Assembly: GCF_902686445.1 (NCBI RefSeq)
Contig: NC_062214.1
Location: 57,819,177-57,883,176 of the forward strand
Source of the DNA: Sciurus carolinensis
Taxonomy: Eukaryota > Chordata > Mammalia > Rodentia > Sciuridae
Direction: 5' to 3'
Length of the DNA stretch: 64,000 bases
In this document: positions 59,219 to 64,000 of the stretch, piece by piece
How positions within the stretch are numbered: position 1 is the first letter of the stretch
Layout of the letters: each line of letters opens with the position of its first letter
The notes under the pieces: model-generated
Database searches by the model: none
The model's input: only the letters and a program-made list of their open reading frames with translations
Told to the model about the DNA's origin: nothing
Made by a program: the position numbers and the translations under genes

Positions 59219-59444
59219 TTATACATAACAGGGAGTGGGAGGGGCAAGAATGGAGGAAGGATAGATTGTATAGAGGAAAATGAGGAGTGGGGAGGAAAAA
59301 TAATAGAATGAGACAAACATTATTACCCCATGTACACGTATGATTACACAAATGGTGTGACACTACTTCGTGTACAACCAGAGAAATGATAGTTGTACCC
59401 CATTTGCGTACAATGAATCAAAATAAAAAAATAATAAAGTAAAT

Positions 59445-60080
59445 ATATATGAAAAATATTTAGTTGAAGTTGACAATACTTTATGTCTCTGCTTTTGATG
59501 ATTTAATTCTTTGACCTCCAACTTTATCACTTTAAAAGAAAGTTGTAGTCTTGTAGTCCTAAAACAGATTTTTGTTTCATATTATTAAAGTAGAACACAA
59601 GGAGTCTAATTTAAATACACAACAAATGAACATATTTAAAAATATAATTTTTCAGCAGTGATCTGAAAGGTCTATAACCTTTACATTGTATCTTCAAAAT
59701 TCACTTTGCTAAAGACAGAAGATTCCCAGAATGCCACTTCAGAGCTTGCCCAGAACCTTGAGCTCAATTTCCTATTGCCTGTTTTAGGAATCCTAGAAAA
59801 ACTATAGTAAAAAGATAAAGGGCAGAAGAAGGGACCAATAAGATTGAATTTTCTTGCCTAAGCAGTTTTGATTTCTTCATACTGTTTATCCTACTTATCT
59901 CTGTTTTGAAAACAGTGGCCACCACTATATAACAATTAGAATTTAAATAAGGAAAATAATTGATTTACTAATATATTTTTCTCCTTCCATGGATTATCTC
60001 CACTAAAGATCATCACTGGAAGCACTTAGGGAATGAGGCAGAAGTATTAGCATGTATTTCATGTGGAATGCAGGTGGAAG
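59445..60080. other. Unassigned DNA
   Basis: Nothing recognised. Confidence 0.4.
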
Positions 60081-60084
60081 CAGC

Positions 60085-60230
60085 AGGGCAAAGGACATAG
60101 AATTTGAAGTCAGACAGAACCTTATTTAAATTGGGACAAATTTTTAAAAATTTATCCTGAGCTTCAGTATCAGTATCTATCAAAACATGGAAACTAATCA
60201 ACTAAGGTGGTCTTTCAAAGAATACAAGAG
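60085..60230 (+). mobile_element. MIR fragment
   Basis: 'atagaatttgaagtcagaca' head, 'tcctgagcttcagtatcagt', then 'atctatcaaaacatggaaac': a decayed MIR. Confidence 0.6.
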
Positions 60231-63200
60231 CTAATATGCAGAACACAGTATATAGTTCCAATTTTCCCCTCCAGATTTGCTCATCATCTCTTCATCATCT
60301 TTCTGAATCTTACTTGGTGTCCTAAATGACTGACTCAAAGAATTGCATGAACAAATCAGCCTTGCCTTGGAGCTACTGATTGAGTTCAGGCAAATTACTG
60401 CATGATCAGGAGACCAGAAGTGAGCAGGAGAAAGAAGTGTGTAGAAATTCTTCTCTACTCTCCCTGAGTGAAGCTGTTGTTTGGCAGTGGCTACATGACT
60501 CTGCCCAGGACTACAGTTCCTGAAGCACGGCCCTTTTACAGATATGACTGGTTGGGGAGACTCTTCTGATTCTACCTCTCTGCTCTGTATCTTCCAACTT
60601 GCTGTTCTTAGAAGCCTCACCTTCCTTCATTGCTTCTCTTAATCTTGCCTATGTAAATCCTTACATTGAATTCTCAACTGTCCCTTTGTGGTGTGTGTCT
60701 GTTTGATGCCAGGTCCTAGATTGACTCAGGGACAATCCTGGAACTCTGAGATGTCAACTGGATAACCCTTACTTCATTTGGCTATGCTTAGTCAATTTGA
60801 AGAAATCTTCCACCAAGGGAGGAACAAGTCCTCGATCTACTCTTTGAAATCAGAAGGAAACTGTAGTTGTGATGGTTCAATTTGCAAAGGAAAAATTTCT
60901 TATCAGGGGCCAACTTAAATGTTGATGATGAGATGAGGGATCAGTTTTCTGAAAAAAAAAATACAGTACAGATTGGGTCCACATACAGTTTTGTGGCCCT
61001 TGTGTAGAAAATACCAGTTGGTTCATAGTTAATGTAACATTTATTATGGATTAGTAATAATGTTGCTTAATATTTTCTATAATAGCCTTAGGCAGAAGGG
61101 AAAGGAAAGGAACACATGTGCTTAATATAATACATTTCTATTATCACTATTGACCCTCCAGAGGTATTTTATGTCTATGATCTTATGTTTTCTTCGTTTT
61201 TATATCAATAATTTTATACTGTCTGAAACCCACCCCAATTTGCTCCTTGTTCCTGGCATTTTCCCTCTCTTGCATCAAACATCTGGGAGCATTTTATAAG
61301 GCTTTCCTGTGATCTGCCAAACTATGCACACATGTGCCTTTCAGGACTCCAATTTTCTCCACCCAGTAATTGGCCAATGCAGAGAAACAAAGTATCATTT
61401 TATTTTACATAATGGCACTATATAAAATGATTCACTAATTCAGTGCTGAAAAATAATAATCACAAGTTGGAAGATTTAAAAACACATGTGAGAGGATAGC
61501 ACCCAGGGAAATCTAGGCTCTTAGTCTTACACAAGCTCGCTCTTGCCCCCTGCAGTTAGCTGAGGGACAAAAGGATATTTGGTAATTAGTTTTGTGTTTT
61601 GCTTACAAACTGTAGCTGAAATGTTCATTTGCCTTATAAGGAGCTGTCAGTACTTCCAAGAACACACCACAAACACTATTATTTAGAAATAGCTTTGCTT
61701 CCCCATCACATAACAAATATGTCCCTGTTCTTCCTTTGTTACCTCCTTGTTAGTAGAGAAAATTGTCCAGAAAAAAATGTGAACACCTACTTAATATGGA
61801 TTACTGTGTTTTGCACCTCTTATGTTTTGAAATAAATGTCTATACAAAAATCCAGCAATAGCTAATGCTTGTCCCAAAGAAAGAATACAATTTTGAAAAA
61901 TAGAATTCCTAAGTAAATAAATTGGGCAAACTTTCTTATCACCTGCAGTTTCATTGTACTAAAGAGATTGCTGAAAAGCTTCCCTCTGAGTGACTACAAT
62001 TCAGCACCCAAGCCAATGGACAGCACCCACCCATCAAGCACCCACACAAACCACCAACTGAGTGGAAATTGAGAACAAGGAATATTTTTCTGTGGAGACT
62101 AAGAACTCAATAAATCAGGGCCTCAAATATCAATTCCCAATGATCTTCTCTTGTCTGGCTTAAAAACATGCACTCTTGGTTTTTGGTTTTGTTTTTTTTT
62201 TTCTTCACCCAAATGGTATAATATAAATTTTCAAATAGATCCAAAGTCCTTGCAACTCATGAAAATTCCCACTGCAGAGGGCTACTCATAAGATTTAGGG
62301 AATAATTCAGGGTTTCACTGGTTCAAAAAGGTAAATGGGCTAAATCTCACCCCCAATGAATTAAAGGAAAATGCATGGCTTTTTTTATTAAGCATGTGAT
62401 TTATGATATGTTTTAATTTGTATCTCACAGTTGGCATAGACCTTTTCCAAATGCTTTTTGTGCCTTAAGTTGGTGATTCTCATTCTGTACTGCATTTCTG
62501 ATCATCTCATAGACCTTTATGAGCAAAGGAGTATCAGAGATTAATAAATATTGGTTCCTTGCTAATAACCAGGACTAGCTTTGATTCCTTTTTTTCTGGG
62601 GACTCTTTGAAGTCAGCTAACAGAATTAATTCTGTCTATTCCTTCTACCATTGCTTATGTGCACTACTTTTTATTATTCTTACCATTATGTACACATGGT
62701 ATACAATCCACTGAACCTATTTCCATTTTTGTAGCTCAGGAATGAGCTATAATATTCTAGGATTTTTGTTGCCTAAAGCAAAGAAGATGGAAATTCATTC
62801 TTATCTGATTATGGGCTTGATGTTTCTACCAGAACCACTGAGTTATCATTAGAACATAAGAAAATTTCTCACACTGAGCCTTGCTGCACTCACTGTCAAT
62901 TATAGTTGCCACATAAACAACTGGGTCTTCCAAGCTGTGCTCTTGACTGGGGCCCTGTAAGCAGAATTTATTCTTGTTGAGTTTCATTCATATTTTTAAG
63001 TGTTATCATTCAACCTGTAAATATATATTAGACTATCAATTAGGCCATCATTATGTGCTACAGTATCTTGTTATACAGAGAAGGACTATCTGTGTCTATG
63101 GTTATAATCAAGAATTTTATTTTTTAATATATACGAATTGTTGAATGGGATAGAATTTAAGGTAAAGCTGTGAATATAACTCCCCATCCAGGCTTATAAA

Positions 63201-63320
63201 TATCCATCGATCATCATTCTTTGAATATATTCTCTCAACTAATAACAACTGCCCTGAATTAATTATACTACTTAGTCAAAAAGTCTTCATATTTTCTTAT
63301 AAGTGCAAGATGAGAAACTT
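60231..63320. other. Unassigned DNA
   Basis: About 3 kb without a recognised repeat, the longest such stretch in the window. A 129-codon antisense frame at 60231-60620 begins with Met but shows no domain, signal peptide or splice context, and its neighbourhood has no matching second exon that I can see. The rest is AT-rich. Confidence 0.4.
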
Positions 63321-63324
63321 GCCA

Positions 63325-63640
63325 AGGATTTATTTGTTCATTGATGATTGATTACTTCCTATGGATCAGGTATTGTTCTAGGTGCTAGGAATTCAGTTTT
63401 AACAAGGCAGATGAAAATGATTCTCTCATGGATTGTACATTCTAACTCAGGGAAACAGATAATACTAAATTAAAGGTGTCATCATAACACCAACAAGGAA
63501 TACTGTTTTAGACAATGTGGTCATGAAAAGTCTTGCTGAAATTGTGAAATTTAAGCTGAGATTATGACATTTAAGCTGAAACTTGAATGTCAAAGAGGAA
63601 CCAGCTCTGCAACCATCTGTAGGAAATGCACACCAGGCAA
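63325..63640 (+). mobile_element. Ancient mammalian repeat, family unresolved
   Basis: 'attacttcctatggatcagg', 'tattgttctaggtgctagga', 'gattctctcatggattgtac', then 'catttaagctgaaacttgaa' and 'gaaccagctctgcaaccatc'. The best example here of the motif series also seen at 6.7, 16.4, 35.6 and 55.1 kb. Confidence 0.55.
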
Positions 63641-63764
63641 TGGAACAACCAGTGAAAAAAATTCAGTTGGAAATGATCTATTTCAGGCTGTTGGAAAACT
63701 AGGATACCAGTTGAAGTCCAGGTAAACAATTTCCTCTACATTTCTTCAATTTTCTGGTTAGTAA

Positions 63765-64000
63765 CATATGAAAAAAATAAAGTCAGATTAGAACGTGGTT
63801 AAATCTCAATATCATGCTCAGTGGGAAAAAATACTAAAGAAAGAACCATACATACTGTATAATACATAATATTCTAAAAATGTAGACTAATTTTAAAGAC
63901 AGAAAACAAATTGGTGGTTGTCTGGGAATACTAGAATTGAGCAAGAAAAGGATTAGAAAGGGAATTAAGAATATTTGAGCAAATGATGCATATGATTATT
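63765..64000 (+). mobile_element. Old L1M 3' region, runs off the window
   Basis: 'aaatctcaatatcatgctca', 'gaaccatacatactgtataa', 'tttaaagacagaaaacaaat' and 'tggtggttgtctgggaatac': end of ORF2 and start of 3' UTR of an old L1. The remainder lies beyond position 64000. Confidence 0.65.

Larger units (their letters stand above)
58241..59427 (+). mobile_element. 5'-inverted L1 carrying an RT-domain piece
   Basis: 58241 to about 58571 is reverse-strand ORF2 from the reverse transcriptase domain. At about 58572 it flips to forward ORF2 ('aagaactcaaaaaactttac', 'accaagaatacaaataaccc') and runs to the 3' UTR ('cccatttgcgtacaatgaat') and an A-rich tail. Exact target duplications of at least 10 bp flank it. 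The ORF2 sequence between the RT piece and the forward piece is deleted. It sits in the A-rich tail of an old L1M. Confidence 0.93.

Noticed and set aside
60231..60620. 129-codon antisense open frame as a gene
   Set aside because: No recognisable domain, promoter, splice sites or second exon. Frames of this length are expected by chance in 64 kb.

Overview
This window looks like non-coding nuclear DNA from a rodent of the squirrel family (Sciuridae; ground squirrel or marmot type). The clade call rests on two kinds of repeat: a dimeric B1-ID SINE at 39.1 kb (a 7SL-like left half joined to an ID/tRNA-like right half), and several L1 3' ends of the type I associate with squirrel genomes. Older layers are shared with all placental mammals: MIR, L2, L1M, MLT2, MaLR LTRs and a Tigger-type DNA transposon. 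The base composition is AT-rich. I found no exon, tRNA, rRNA or processed gene copy that I can defend, so the window is either a gene-poor intergenic region or the inside of a very long intron; the sequence does not say which.

Layout. 0-6 kb: mostly unassigned, with a GA microsatellite, MIR, L2 and a short L1 tail. 6-13 kb: MIR, two related L1 3' UTR copies (7.3 and 12.4 kb), a long L2, and GATA, CA and TG microsatellites; the second L1 copy abuts an old L1MA-like 3' UTR. 14.5-16.3 kb: an ancient LINE interrupted by a Tigger-type element, then an AT-rich pair of hairpins. 19.2-19.7 kb: a 5'-inverted L1. 24-32 kb: the LTR-rich part, with a MaLR LTR, an MLT2 LTR that splits a MIR and keeps an exact 5-bp target duplication, a perfect 39-bp tandem duplication, another MaLR LTR and an antisense ERVL LTR. 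33.8-34.8 kb: a second 5'-inverted L1, itself split by an antisense MaLR LTR. 36-46 kb: L2, MaLR, the SINE, MIRs, a hAT-like fragment and an L1 tail. 48-54.6 kb: an antisense L1 with a readable ORF2 C-terminus, an MLT1-type LTR, and a 5'-inverted L1 inside a MaLR LTR. 57-59.4 kb: an old L1M 3' UTR whose A-rich tail received a 5'-inverted L1 carrying an RT FADD motif. 59.4-64 kb: mostly unassigned, ending in an old L1M that runs off the window.

The main signal beyond ordinary repeats is L1 structure. Four of the five L1 copies that keep ORF2 sequence are 5'-inverted (the twin-priming form). Two of these are inverted within about 16 nt of the same ORF2 position, and two have AT microsatellites grown from the same short ORF2 motif. 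I found no new gene system. Family names were assigned by recognising consensus motifs by eye, so boundaries are approximate unless target-site duplications are stated.
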